Of a stretch of 64,000 nt of DNA, positions 10,102 to 20,350 are shown in pieces. This DNA is from Cochleicola gelatinilyticus. Its GTDB lineage: Bacteria; Bacteroidota; Bacteroidia; Flavobacteriales; Flavobacteriaceae. The translations under genes were made by a program, and so were the position numbers. The notes under the pieces are model-generated. The model made no database searches. It was not told the DNA's origin and saw nothing but the letters and a program-made list of their open reading frames with translations. Within the stretch, counting starts at the first letter, position 1. Every line of letters begins with the position of its first letter. Location of the stretch: contig NZ_LRXL01000026.1 in assembly GCF_001637325.1 (NCBI RefSeq), positions 1 to 64,000 of the forward strand, given 5' to 3'.

Positions 10102-11028
10102 TTATAACTCTAGCAATCCGTTTGTTTTACTAACACCTTCTGCACTTTCTTTCATATGGTCTTTTTCAGCATCAGTTAGCTCTAGCTCAACGATCTTTTC
10201 AATTCCATCTTTACCTAATACTACTGGTACTCCAATACAGAGATCATTTAAGCCATATTCTCCTTCTAAGAATGTAGAACAAGGGAATATCTTTTTCTGA
10301 TCGCAAGCAATAGCTTGAACCAAACCACTAACCGCAGCTCCCGGAGCATACCAAGCAGAGGTTCCTAACAATTTAGTTAAGGTTGCTCCTCCTACTTTAG
10401 TATCTTCTTTTACTTGATTAAGTCGTTCTTCAGAAATAAAAGCAGTAACAGGAACACTATTCCGGGTTGCCAAACGTGTCAACGGAACCATTCCTTTATC
10501 ACTATGTCCACCAATCACCATTCCATCCACATCGCTAATAGGAGCTTCTAACGCTTCTGCTAAACGATATTTAAAACGGGCGCTATCTAAAGCCCCACCC
10601 ATACCAATGATTCGATTTTTAGGCAAATTAGTTGTTTTATGTACCAAATAAGTCATGGTATCCATAGGGTTACTCACAACGATAATAATGGTATTTGGAG
10701 AATGTTTTACTAAGCTTGAAGAAACATCTTTTACAATTCCAGCGTTTATACCAATTAATTCTTCGCGCGTCATTCCGGGTTTTCTTGGAATACCACTCGT
10801 AATTACACAGATATCACTATCGGCAGTTTTGGTATAATCGCCTGTTGTTCCTACAACACGCGTGTCAAATCCATTTAAAGAAGCGGTTTGCATAAGGTCC
10901 ATAGCTTTTCCTTCAGCATATCCTTCTTTAATATCGACTAATACGACTTCACTTGCAAAATTTTTAATGGCAATGTATTCAGCACAACTAGCACCTACTG
11001 CACCTGCTCCAACAACTGTTACTTTCAT
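10102..11028 (-). CDS. mdh: Malate dehydrogenase
   Basis: NAD-dependent oxidation of malate to oxaloacetate in the TCA cycle; 308 residues, of the LDH-like type. Visible are the dinucleotide fold at the N-terminus (MKVTVVGAGAVGASC), VSNPMDTMTYL and the catalytic GGHSDKGMVP with His175. The frame stays open 23 codons upstream, but the family start is MKVTVVG, and the extension contains the promoter box at 11087-11094, so the ATG at 11028 is used. gltA lies in the same window but far away. Confidence 0.95.
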   Translation of the reverse strand: MKVTVVGAGAVGASCAEYIAIKNFASEVVLVDIKEGYAEGKAMDLMQTASLNGFDTRVVGTTGDYTKTADSDICVITSGIPRKPGMTREELIGINAGIVKDVSSSLVKHSPNTIIIVVSNPMDTMTYLVHKTTNLPKNRIIGMGGALDSARFKYRLAEALEAPISDVDGMVIGGHSDKGMVPLTRLATRNSVPVTAFISEERLNQVKEDTKVGGATLTKLLGTSAWYAPGAAVSGLVQAIACDQKKIFPCSTFLEGEYGLNDLCIGVPVVLGKDGIEKIVELELTDAEKDHMKESAEGVSKTNGLLEL

Positions 11029-11086
11029 TCTTTTGTTTTTATTGTTATCGATTGAATTACTTTTATATGCTTCCGAAGAAGCGATA

Positions 11087-11094
11087 CAAAAGTA
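11087..11094 (-). promoter_or_regulatory. Promoter -7 box for mdh (TACTTTTG)
   Basis: Exact TAnnTTTG match on the minus strand about 58 bases before the mdh start. A TTTC that is one base off the -33 consensus lies about 20 bases further upstream. Confidence 0.55.
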
Positions 11095-11129
11095 CAAAAC
11101 ACTGTTTTAATTGCTGAAAGATTAAGCGA

Positions 11130-12152
11130 TTATATTCCGAAGTGAATTCCTACTGAAGCTGTATTGTATTCTGAAAGATTGTAATCTGCATGAAGTCCGA
11201 AAAAACCTAGTGTTAATTTAGCTCCAACTGTAGCTCGCACCCCTGAAATTTTATTTTTTACTGAAAATGGATTGGTAAATTCTCGTTGGGTTTCAAATAG
11301 TGGAATTCCTCCACGAACGCGATATGTTCCTAATACATCAAAATCGGACGTTCCTGTTACGTATCCAATTCCACCATAAAAATTAATCACTGGAAGTTTT
11401 GTACTCGCTTGCGCCTGAAACAACCAACTATTCTGTACAAGATCGAATTGCTGATTTTCACCTTCAATAATTTCATCGTCGGTAAAATCGTAATTCGCAT
11501 TTAGGTTAGTGTATGCTACCAACCCTGAAATGGCAAGAGGAAAAAGGTTGCCAGCGGGAAGAAATTCTGTAAATTCCACTTGCAAACCGGCTCCCACTAA
11601 TCCCGTTTCTACATCCTCTTGTTTTATTTTAGGCACATAACGAAGTTTTATTTCAGTCCCTTTAAAAATTCCTAATCTACCTTGAAGAAAGGCACTTGGA
11701 AGCACATTCACATTTACTGAAGCTAGCCCTTGTGGCAGAATAAATTCTATTTCTTCTGTAAAAAGACCAGAGTCATCCGTCACTTCAGAAAAAACAAGTA
11801 TCTCTGGATTATTCTCACCAAATGCAGTAGCCACCTGCTTAGACGTACTTCCATCCCGAAAATGTAGATTATTATATTCTGAGGTATTTAAGGTAAATGC
11901 TTTGTGCTCGTCTTTTACAAAAGATGCATTCCCAATAATTGAAAGCTCGAATTTTAAAGGTTTTTTTACATTGGCAGATTGAATCCAGCCGTTCGATGTA
12001 TTATAAAGCATTCCCTCTGTAGCTGGTGATATATAATCTGTAGTAAATCGTTGGGCATCTTCAATACCAGCAGCAAGAAGATTATCCAACCCTTCTTGCG
12101 CATATAACAATGTTGAAATTAACAACATAATTGCCGTAAATAGATTTTTCAT
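11130..12152 (-). CDS. Probable outer-membrane protein, DUF6588-like
   Basis: A 340-residue protein with a cleavable signal peptide (MKNLFTAIMLLISTLLYAQ). The body has alternating polar/hydrophobic strands rich in Gly and aromatics and ends in a beta-strand finishing with a charged-free GIHFGI, as in outer-membrane barrels. The pattern (EGLDNLLAAGIEDAQRFTTDYISPATEGM at the mature N-terminus) resembles the flavobacterial DUF6588 family from memory, which needs a profile search. The frame opens 17 codons further upstream, but the signal peptide fixes the ATG at 12152. Confidence 0.75.
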   Translation of the reverse strand: MKNLFTAIMLLISTLLYAQEGLDNLLAAGIEDAQRFTTDYISPATEGMLYNTSNGWIQSANVKKPLKFELSIIGNASFVKDEHKAFTLNTSEYNNLHFRDGSTSKQVATAFGENNPEILVFSEVTDDSGLFTEEIEFILPQGLASVNVNVLPSAFLQGRLGIFKGTEIKLRYVPKIKQEDVETGLVGAGLQVEFTEFLPAGNLFPLAISGLVAYTNLNANYDFTDDEIIEGENQQFDLVQNSWLFQAQASTKLPVINFYGGIGYVTGTSDFDVLGTYRVRGGIPLFETQREFTNPFSVKNKISGVRATVGAKLTLGFFGLHADYNLSEYNTASVGIHFGI

Positions 12153-12310
12153 AATATGGTTTTTAAATAAAATCGTCTCTTTTATAAATATACGATCATA
12201 CATTGAGATAACGATAAATACGAGTATTTCGTCTTTATAGTTTTTAAAGCAATTTGGTTATCAAAATAAATACGTTAATTTCTTGAACACAATAAACTAA
12301 TAAGCATAAA

Positions 12311-12338
12311 AAAAGACACTCATTTCTGAGTGTCTTTT
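12311..12338 (-). terminator. Intrinsic terminator of gyrB
   Basis: Perfect 12-bp stem AAAAGACACTCA / TGAGTGTCTTTT (12311-12322 with 12327-12338) with a 4-base loop. On the minus strand it ends in a T run, 24 bases past the gyrB stop. Confidence 0.88.
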
Positions 12339-12361
12339 ACAATATAAATAGAAGCTATAAT

Positions 12362-14308
<1,947 letters not shown>

Positions 14309-14341
14309 TTAGGTTGTAATTTTCATTTTTTTCGCAACAAA

Positions 14342-14349
14342 CAAATATA
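14342..14349 (-). promoter_or_regulatory. Promoter -7 box for gyrB (TATATTTG)
   Basis: Exact TAnnTTTG match on the minus strand, 40 bases before the gyrB ATG. A TTTG lies 13 bases further upstream, which is closer than usual for a -33 box. Confidence 0.5.
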
Positions 14350-14547
14350 ACAAAACACCCAACAAAATCAGGGTATTTGGGCACACCTACCTTATAAGTT
14401 ATTAACAATACTTGTGAAAAAATAACTGTATTCTTTAGAACTGAATTATATATCTAAAAAAAGCAACAAGCCATCAAACCTTTTGCTTTCATATGAGTCT
14501 AAATAAAACTTTCACATAACTTTAAAACAGTTATAATTCTGAAAGTG

Positions 14548-14555
14548 TACATTTA
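14548..14555 (+). promoter_or_regulatory. Possible promoter -7 box for the DUF2911 pair
   Basis: TACATTTA, one base off TAnnTTTG, 22 bases before the ATG at 14578. A TTTAAA lies about 20 bases upstream. Confidence 0.4.
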
Positions 14556-14577
14556 AAACTCAAAAAAAATAAATACT

Positions 14578-15123
14578 ATGAAATTATTTCTTAGCAGTGT
14601 AGCGCTTATTGCTACGCTACTTTTTTCACCACAATCAGCACAAGCCCAAAATTTTCCTAAAATGGACTCTAGTCCAATGGACCTTACTATGGCTCGTGCC
14701 GATCGCAACACTCCTCCAATTGCACGTGTAATTTATAGCAGACCAACGAAAAAAGGCCGCGATATTTTCGGAGATCTTGTTCCCTACGGAAAAGTATGGA
14801 GAACCGGAGCCAATGAAGCTACCGAGCTTACGCTGTATGTACCGATGATGATTGGTGGCGAAAGATTAGAACCTGGAACATATACACTATATACTATTCC
14901 AAATGAAGATACTTGGACAATCATAATTAACCGTGACACCAATGTTTGGGGGTCATCTAGCTACAAAGAGGAGAAAGACGCCGTACGCATCGATGTTCCC
15001 GTTCGCGATGCAGCTGCTCCAGCCGAATCCCTTTCTATGGTATTTAGACCCGACACTAACGGCACTACATTAATGATTGGTTGGGATACCACATATGTAG
15101 AAATTCCTTTCAAAAAAGCATAA
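14578..15123 (+). CDS. Secreted DUF2911 protein (first copy)
   Basis: A 181-residue exported protein. The signal peptide (MKLFLSSVALIATLLF, cleaved near AQAQ) is followed by a DUF2911 domain (about 45-178). Family hallmarks are YSRPTKKGRDIFG, PYGKVWRTGANEAT, GTYTLYTIP and NVWGSSSY. The biochemical role is unknown. A paralogue follows 17 bases downstream, so the two are one transcription unit. Confidence 0.9.
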   Translation: MKLFLSSVALIATLLFSPQSAQAQNFPKMDSSPMDLTMARADRNTPPIARVIYSRPTKKGRDIFGDLVPYGKVWRTGANEATELTLYVPMMIGGERLEPGTYTLYTIPNEDTWTIIINRDTNVWGSSSYKEEKDAVRIDVPVRDAAAPAESLSMVFRPDTNGTTLMIGWDTTYVEIPFKKA

Positions 15124-15140
15124 TTAATTAAAACGATACT

Positions 15141-15716
15141 ATGAAAACACGAAATTTACTTGCAACAACAACAATGGCGTTTTTACTTTTATTTACCATT
15201 CAAATCAACGCCCAAGAATTTAAAGACCTAGATAAAAGCCCAATGGATGTTGCGGCATTTCCTTCCGACTATAAAGACGCAAATAAACTTATTAAAATAC
15301 AGTATAGCCGTCCACAGTTAAAAGGACGAACTCTTCAAAAACTAGCTCCAAATGGAGAAGTATGGCGTACAGGTGCAAATGAAGCAGCAGAACTTACGCT
15401 GTATGCAGACATGATGTTGGGAGACACTAAAGTAAAGGCTGGAACCTACACATTCTATGTAATTCCAGGAGCAAAAGAATGGACTGCCATTGTAAGTACC
15501 GACCTAAATGTATGGGGATCGTATTTTTACAAGGAAGGCAATGATGTTGCACGAATAACAGTTCCTGTTACCGAAGATAATAAAGCCCTTGAGGCATTTT
15601 CGATTGCTTTCGATAAAAGCGATGATGGTGTAGACATGCATCTTGGATGGGGAACTACTCGAGTAAAAGTTCCATTCACAAGTGCTAAGATGGACACGAT
15701 GAAGATGAAGAAATAA
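15141..15716 (+). CDS. Secreted DUF2911 protein (second copy)
   Basis: A 191-residue paralogue of the preceding gene with its own signal peptide (MKTRNLLATTTMAFLLLFTIQINAQ shortened here as positions 1-25). Shared blocks are YSRPQLKGR, NGEVWRTGANEA, AGTYTFYVIPG and LNVWGSYFYKE. It differs in having a Lys/Met-rich tail (KMDTMKMKK). Tandem duplication with divergence is the simplest origin. Function unknown. Confidence 0.9.
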   Translation: MKTRNLLATTTMAFLLLFTIQINAQEFKDLDKSPMDVAAFPSDYKDANKLIKIQYSRPQLKGRTLQKLAPNGEVWRTGANEAAELTLYADMMLGDTKVKAGTYTFYVIPGAKEWTAIVSTDLNVWGSYFYKEGNDVARITVPVTEDNKALEAFSIAFDKSDDGVDMHLGWGTTRVKVPFTSAKMDTMKMKK

Positions 15717-15740
15717 CCACAAGCTTACACTTATACAAGT

Positions 15741-15773
15741 AAAAAACTTCCCGCTATCACGGGAAGTTTTTTT
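15741..15773. terminator. Bidirectional terminator between DUF2911 and queE
   Basis: 13-bp stem (15741-15753 with 15760-15772, core ACTTCCCG/CGGGAAGT) with A run before and T run after, so it can stop transcripts from both sides. It overlaps the queE stop codon at 15772-15774. Confidence 0.88.
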
Positions 15774-16401
15774 ATGGAATATTTAAATATTTATGGGTTT
15801 GCAGTGATACTTTCCATTTCGGATTTTGCATTACATAATCTACGATTAATGGACTCATTTTGTCTCGATTGCTCCATTCTGGTTGCAGATATAGTATGCA
15901 ATTATCATTTACTTTAGCCGCTTGCTCTTCCGCAAATCGAAAATCATCTTTGTTAAAAATAATTACTTTTAGTTCGTGCGCCACTTCATAAATTTCTGGT
16001 TGTGGCAGTTTAATCTTTTTAGGAGAAAGACAAATCCAATCCCAAGTTCCAGTTAATGCGTATGCTCCAGAAGTTTCAATATGTATTTGCATGCCCTTTT
16101 CTTTCAACGCCGATGTCAACGGCCCCATATCCCAAGTTAAGGGTTCTCCACCCGTTATTACAACGGTCTTAGAATATGCAGAAGCATTGGCTACAATCGC
16201 ATCCTTTTTTGTTGGCGGATGCAGATCGGCATTCCAACTTTCCTTTACATCACACCAGTGACATCCTACATCGCAACCGCCAATACGAATAAAATAGGCT
16301 GCGGTCCCTTTGTGAAAACCTTCTCCTTGAATGGTATAAAATTCTTCCATTAAGGGAAGCATTTCACCAGCATTTACTAAGTCCTGAATCTCTTTTTGCA
16401 T
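15772..16401 (-). CDS. queE: 7-carboxy-7-deazaguanine synthase
   Basis: Radical SAM enzyme making 7-carboxy-7-deazaguanine from 6-carboxytetrahydropterin for preQ0/queuosine synthesis. 209 residues. The iron-sulfur cluster motif CDVGCHWC gives Cys43, Cys47 and Cys50 in the CX3CX2C spacing used by QueE. TIQGEG and VVITGGEP are also typical. The longest frame begins at a TTG (16410), but this lies inside the -7 promoter box at 16408-16415, so the ATG at 16401 is used; the mRNA would be nearly leaderless. Confidence 0.93.
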   Translation of the reverse strand: MQKEIQDLVNAGEMLPLMEEFYTIQGEGFHKGTAAYFIRIGGCDVGCHWCDVKESWNADLHPPTKKDAIVANASAYSKTVVITGGEPLTWDMGPLTSALKEKGMQIHIETSGAYALTGTWDWICLSPKKIKLPQPEIYEVAHELKVIIFNKDDFRFAEEQAAKVNDNCILYLQPEWSNRDKMSPLIVDYVMQNPKWKVSLQTHKYLNIP

Positions 16402-16407
16402 AAGCCG

Positions 16408-16415
16408 CAAAGGTA
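16408..16415 (-). promoter_or_regulatory. Promoter -7 box for queE (TACCTTTG)
   Basis: Exact TAnnTTTG match on the minus strand, ending 6 bases upstream of the ATG at 16401. It excludes the TTG start and predicts a leader of about 0-4 bases. Confidence 0.5.
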
Positions 16416-16538
16416 GGGATTTTAGTTGTTAGTTAATCTTAGCAGTTCACAGATTTTAATACTTTAAAAAAAGAGAATACATTCTTTTAAAAGGTTTATA
16501 GCAATTTAGATACTATAGAACCTTAAGTAAATTTATTA

Positions 16539-17066
16539 TCATTTTACTGCTATGACATCAATTTCGACGCGAGCATTTCTTGCAAGTCCCGAAGCAGCAA
16601 AAGTAGTACGGGCGGGTTTCTTCGGAAAGTATTGCGAATAAATCAAATTAAATGCTTCGAAATCATCTATATCGGAAAGAATAACAGTCGCTTTTACTAC
16701 ATCATCCAACTGAAGCTGATGGTGTATAAGAACGCTTTTTATATTCTCTAAAGCTTGTTTTGTTTCTGCAGCAATTCCGCCTGGCACTAATTCACGGGTA
16801 GCGTGGTTCATTCCTATTTGGCCACTAAGAAACAAGAAATTTCCTGCCGAAACAGCATCACTAAATGGAGCGTTTTTTTTCTTTGGTTCGTGAGAAGCAT
16901 GAAACTTAGGTGAAATTGCTTCAGTAATGGGACGCACTGAAAGCGAATCACTGTTAGAAGTTGAGATTGTTGCTCTAGAATTCGACACACTCTCGCGACA
17001 CCCTAAGCTTCCGAAGAAAAACAATAAAAATATACTGTAAGAGGAAAATTTAATAAGTGCATTCAT
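16539..17066 (-). CDS. Lipoprotein with RidA (YjgF) domain
   Basis: A 175-residue protein joining a lipoprotein signal (LFFFGSLGC, Cys23) and a Ser/Thr-rich linker (24-50) to a complete RidA/YjgF/YER057c domain (about 62-175). Ordinary RidA is a cytosolic imine/enamine deaminase. The Arg that binds substrate carboxylates is kept (PARTTF, Arg153), as is the late acidic residue (VEIDVIAV, Glu168), so the domain may be active. Export to the periplasm or outer membrane is inferred from the lipobox. Divergent from the HerA-like gene. Confidence 0.85.
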   Translation of the reverse strand: MNALIKFSSYSIFLLFFFGSLGCRESVSNSRATISTSNSDSLSVRPITEAISPKFHASHEPKKKNAPFSDAVSAGNFLFLSGQIGMNHATRELVPGGIAAETKQALENIKSVLIHHQLQLDDVVKATVILSDIDDFEAFNLIYSQYFPKKPARTTFAASGLARNARVEIDVIAVK

Positions 17067-17100
17067 AGTAAAAATTTTAAAGGACCATTTATTTCTATAC

Positions 17101-17108
17101 CAAAGTTA
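17101..17108 (-). promoter_or_regulatory. Promoter -7 box for the RidA lipoprotein (TAACTTTG)
   Basis: Exact TAnnTTTG match on the minus strand, 35 bases before the ATG at 17066 and in the 72-base gap shared with the divergent HerA-like gene. Confidence 0.5.
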
Positions 17109-17138
17109 CAATTGTTATTTTTATCGAAAATTTAAATC

Positions 17139-18671
17139 ATGGCAGACAAACAGGCTTTTTTCGACCATATTAACGCCGGAAACACAACAAAGGGTGAGGC
17201 TATTACACTGGGAGCAGCAATGCTGGATGGTGAAACGATTACCAACGCTTTGGTAAAAGTGCCATTAAAAACACTTAACCGTCATGGATTGATTGCCGGA
17301 GCTACTGGAACAGGAAAGACTAAAACATTACAGGTTTTAGCAGAAAACCTTTCGGAAAAAGGGATTCCTGTGTTGCTTATGGATATGAAAGGAGATCTTA
17401 GTGGTATTGCGCAGCCGAGTCCAGGACATGCAAAAATCGACGAACGCCACGAGAAGATTGGAATTCCGTTTGAAGCAAAGAAATTTCCTGTGGAGATCTT
17501 AACGATTTCAGACCAAGGAGGAGTTAGAATGCGCGCAACTGTTAGTGAATTTGGCCCCGTATTGCTTTCAAGAATTTTAGACGTGAGCGATACTCAAGCT
17601 GGAATAATTTCTGTGATCTTTAAATATTGTGATGACAATAAGCTACCGCTGCTTGATCTAAAAGATTTTAAAAGCGTACTTCAATATGCCACCAACGAAG
17701 GGAAAGAAGAATTAGCAAAAGATTATGGTCGTATTTCAGCGGCTTCCACTGGAGCGATTCTACGTAAGGTCGTGGCTTTAGAACAACAAGGTGCAGATCT
17801 TTTTTTTGGTGAAAAATCGTTCGACACCGACGACCTATTGCGTGTCGATGAAAATGGAATGGGGTATATAAATATTATTCGTCTTACCGATATTCAAGAT
17901 CGTCCTAGTTTGTTTTCTACTTTTATGCTATCCTTATTAGCTGAAATCTATGCCACATTTCCAGAACAAGGAGACAGTGGTCGCCCCGAACTCGTTATTT
18001 TTATAGACGAGGCTCATCTTATTTTTAAACAAGCGAGTAAAGCATTATTAAATCAGATTGAAAGTATTGTAAAACTTATTCGATCGAAAGGGGTTGGATT
18101 GTATTTTGTAACACAAAACCCAACAGATGTGCCCGACGAAGTATTGAGCCAGTTAGGTCTGAAAGTACAGCATGCGCTTCGTGCGTTCACAGCTAAAGAT
18201 CGGAAAGCGATAAAGTTAACTGCAGAGAATTATCCTATTTCTGAATATTACAAAACCGACGAGGTGTTAACTTCATTAGGAATTGGTGAAGCTTTGGTAA
18301 GTGCTTTGAGTGAAAAAGGGATTCCTACACCTCTCGCGGCAACAATGTTACGTGCTCCTATGAGCCGAATGGATGTTTTGGAAGATTCAGAATTAACAGA
18401 GTTGTTGAATGGCTCTAAACTTTCAGAGAAATACAATGATCTTATCGACCGTGAAAGTGCATACGAATTACTAACTAAAAAAATTGAAGTTGCCGAACAA
18501 GAAGAAGTAAAAGAAAAAGCTAAAAAAGAAAGAGAAGCCGTTAAAAAAAGTTCGTCCCGTTCTAGCAAAAGCCGAAGTAGTCGATCGACACAAAGCACCT
18601 TATTAAAAACTCTTTCGAGTCCTACGGTAATAAGAAGTGTTCTTGGAATTCTAGGAAAAATGATGCGATAG
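17139..18671 (+). CDS. HerA/FtsK-like ATPase, DUF853 (YjgR) family
   Basis: A 510-residue P-loop ATPase. Walker A is GATGTGKT (54-61), followed by LLMDMKGDLSG; Walker B is LVIFIDEAHLIF, and a sensor-like FVTQNPTDVPDEV follows. The family is related to HerA hexameric translocases, but the chromosomal DUF853 members are uncharacterised. The C-terminus has a Lys/Glu coiled stretch (about 440-468), a Ser/Arg-rich linker (about 470-488) and a hydrophobic end. No nuclease partner such as NurA is beside it, so a defence role is not supported. Confidence 0.9.
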   Translation: MADKQAFFDHINAGNTTKGEAITLGAAMLDGETITNALVKVPLKTLNRHGLIAGATGTGKTKTLQVLAENLSEKGIPVLLMDMKGDLSGIAQPSPGHAKIDERHEKIGIPFEAKKFPVEILTISDQGGVRMRATVSEFGPVLLSRILDVSDTQAGIISVIFKYCDDNKLPLLDLKDFKSVLQYATNEGKEELAKDYGRISAASTGAILRKVVALEQQGADLFFGEKSFDTDDLLRVDENGMGYINIIRLTDIQDRPSLFSTFMLSLLAEIYATFPEQGDSGRPELVIFIDEAHLIFKQASKALLNQIESIVKLIRSKGVGLYFVTQNPTDVPDEVLSQLGLKVQHALRAFTAKDRKAIKLTAENYPISEYYKTDEVLTSLGIGEALVSALSEKGIPTPLAATMLRAPMSRMDVLEDSELTELLNGSKLSEKYNDLIDRESAYELLTKKIEVAEQEEVKEKAKKEREAVKKSSSRSSKSRSSRSTQSTLLKTLSSPTVIRSVLGILGKMMR

Positions 18672-18779
18672 GCTAAAAAAAAAACATTCAATTTCTAATA
18701 TATTTAAAAACAAATATGACCGTCACATACTAAAGACTATTTTGATACTATTAAACTAAAAATAAATTTTACACATACT

Positions 18780-19361
18780 ATGAAAAAGACCCTATTATTA
18801 GGCGCAATCGCCACCTTGTTATTTGTTCAATGCGGAAAAGAAAAAGATCCGTTTATGATTTCGAATGGGCAGGTTGGCTCTTTTACTAAAGACTTACAAA
18901 CCAAACAAATCGACTCAATATTCGCAACAGACTCTATTGTAAAACTAAATCCTACAGAAAATGCTTTAGGAACACAAGGAGAGGTCGAAGTTTGGGATAA
19001 AAACGGTGAAAAATTATTATTACTTTCTCCGGATAACGAAAGAGATCCCAACAGTACAATTACAAACATTCAGGTATTTGACACGCGTTACAAAACAGAG
19101 AAAGGATTAAATAGCGGAAGTACTTTTAAAGATTTAAAAGATAATTACACCATTACAAATATTCAAACAACTATTAATTCGGTTGTTATTTTTCTTGAAG
19201 AAACCGATGTATATGTAACAATCGATAAAAAACAATTATCTGAAAACTTACGTTATGACCCTAGTCTAAAAATTGAAGCTTCTCAGATTCCCGATGAAGC
19301 CAAGTTTAAGTACTTTATGATTGGTTGGGAGGCTTCAAAGGCTACGAAATCGGCAGAATAA
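18780..19361 (+). CDS. Lipoprotein of unknown function
   Basis: A 193-residue protein with a lipoprotein signal (LLFVQC, Cys18). The rest is polar and predicted beta-rich (for example GEVEVWDKNGEK and DVYVTIDKKQL). No family is recognised. It stands alone between the HerA-like gene and a small membrane protein, with 108 and 76 bases on either side. Confidence 0.75.
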   Translation: MKKTLLLGAIATLLFVQCGKEKDPFMISNGQVGSFTKDLQTKQIDSIFATDSIVKLNPTENALGTQGEVEVWDKNGEKLLLLSPDNERDPNSTITNIQVFDTRYKTEKGLNSGSTFKDLKDNYTITNIQTTINSVVIFLEETDVYVTIDKKQLSENLRYDPSLKIEASQIPDEAKFKYFMIGWEASKATKSAE

Positions 19362-19437
19362 ACTCAATGTTTTGTTAATGCCCTCCCTAGATTCGAGCGT
19401 ATATCGTATTTTTAAATTCTAACCAATCAATTTAGAT

Positions 19438-19623
19438 ATGATAAAAATTTTAGGATTTATTTTAACGATCGCAGGTGCAATTTCTCTTGTAATGGGGATT
19501 CTAGGGGTTTTTGGCAGTATGGATATAGGCATGAGTCCGTGGGCACTTATAATACTAGGTGTAATTTTCTTTATCGCCGGAATTGGACTATTAAAAAACA
19601 GAAAAGATACCGATCAAACATAA
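19438..19623 (+). CDS. Small membrane protein with two transmembrane segments
   Basis: 61 residues with two hydrophobic helices (MIKILGFILTIAGAISLVMG and WALIILGVIFFIAGIGLL) and a charged tail. A similar layout (helix, Gly turn, helix, KNR tail) is seen in the 68-residue protein at 45973-46179. Function unknown. A terminator follows within 20 bases. Confidence 0.7.
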   Translation: MIKILGFILTIAGAISLVMGILGVFGSMDIGMSPWALIILGVIFFIAGIGLLKNRKDTDQT

Positions 19624-19640
19624 TAGAATAGATGCAACAC

Positions 19641-19667
19641 AAACCCTCTTCTTTGAGGGTTTTTTTA
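19641..19667 (+). terminator. Intrinsic terminator after the small membrane protein
   Basis: AAACCCTC (19641-19648) pairs with GAGGGTTT (19655-19662), followed by a T run to 19666. It ends only 13 bases before the next start codon. Confidence 0.82.
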
Positions 19668-19679
19668 TATTTAATAATT

Positions 19680-19919
19680 ATGGCAAAGTCACGTATAAAA
19701 AATGAAGACCAGTACGAAGCCCTTCGAGAAAAGGGATATAGTAAGGAGAAATCTGCTCGAATTGCAAACACTCCTAATGCTGGAGAAAAAGGAGGAAAAG
19801 CGAGCCCGTATGAACAATGGACTAAAAAAGAACTCTACGAACAAGCAAAAAATGTAGGGATTAAAGGTCGCTCTAAAATGAATAAAAAAGAACTTATTAA
19901 ATCACTTAGAACAAATTAA
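19680..19919 (+). CDS. DUF7218-like / Rho N-terminal-like small protein
   Basis: 79 residues, very basic. The N-terminal part ([18 protein letters not shown], then KEKSARIAN) resembles the DUF7218 family; the C-terminal 35 residues ([29 protein letters not shown]) resemble the short helical Rho-N/HeH fold that binds nucleic acid. The frame opens 16 codons earlier, but that part lies in the terminator hairpin, so the ATG at 19680 is used. Its stop overlaps the next ATG (TAATG). Confidence 0.78.
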   Translation: MAKSRIKNEDQYEALREKGYSKEKSARIANTPNAGEKGGKASPYEQWTKKELYEQAKNVGIKGRSKMNKKELIKSLRTN

Positions 19920-20344
19920 TGAAACCACTCTCACCTTTCCACCTAGCTATTCCTGTAGATAACCTTGCTGCATGTCGTACTTTTTACAGAGACATACTTG
20001 AACTAGAAGAAGGACGCAGTAGCGATCATTGGGTGGATTTTAATTTTTTTGGTCACCAGTTAGTGATTCATTATAAAGAAAAGCAATCCTTGGAAAATCC
20101 TATTGAAAATAGTGTGGACGGAAAAGAAGTACCCGTGCCTCATTTTGGTGTAGTATTAGACATGGAAACCTTTCGTGAGTTTTCAGAAAAACTAAAGAAG
20201 AAAAACATTAAATTTATAATAGAACCTTACATTCGATTTGAAGGAAAAACTGGAGAACAAGCAACCATGTTTTTTAAAGATCCTTCGGGAAATGCCTTAG
20301 AGTTTAAAGCTTTTAAAGATCGCTCACAACTATTTGCCAAATAA
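19919..20344 (+). CDS. VOC-family (glyoxalase/bleomycin resistance fold) protein
   Basis: 141 residues forming two beta-alpha-beta-beta-beta units. Features are [26 protein letters not shown] at the N-terminus (a typical VOC opening), a metal-ligand type His in HQLVIHY, and [15 protein letters not shown] at the end with a conserved Glu. The substrate cannot be told. It overlaps the previous gene by one base and is followed 6 bases later by the permease. Confidence 0.86.
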   Translation: MKPLSPFHLAIPVDNLAACRTFYRDILELEEGRSSDHWVDFNFFGHQLVIHYKEKQSLENPIENSVDGKEVPVPHFGVVLDMETFREFSEKLKKKNIKFIIEPYIRFEGKTGEQATMFFKDPSGNALEFKAFKDRSQLFAK

Positions 20345-20350
20345 TACATT

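Noticed and set aside
11029-11097. N-terminal extension of mdh
   Set aside because: It contains the promoter box, and the dinucleotide-binding start MKVTVVGAG is the usual one.
17139-18671. HerA-like gene as part of an antiviral system
   Set aside because: No NurA, SIR2 or nuclease partner nearby; DUF853 ATPases occur widely as single core genes.
18248-18691. 147-residue minus-strand frame under the HerA-like gene
   Set aside because: Shadow; its sequence mirrors the antisense codons of a well-supported gene.
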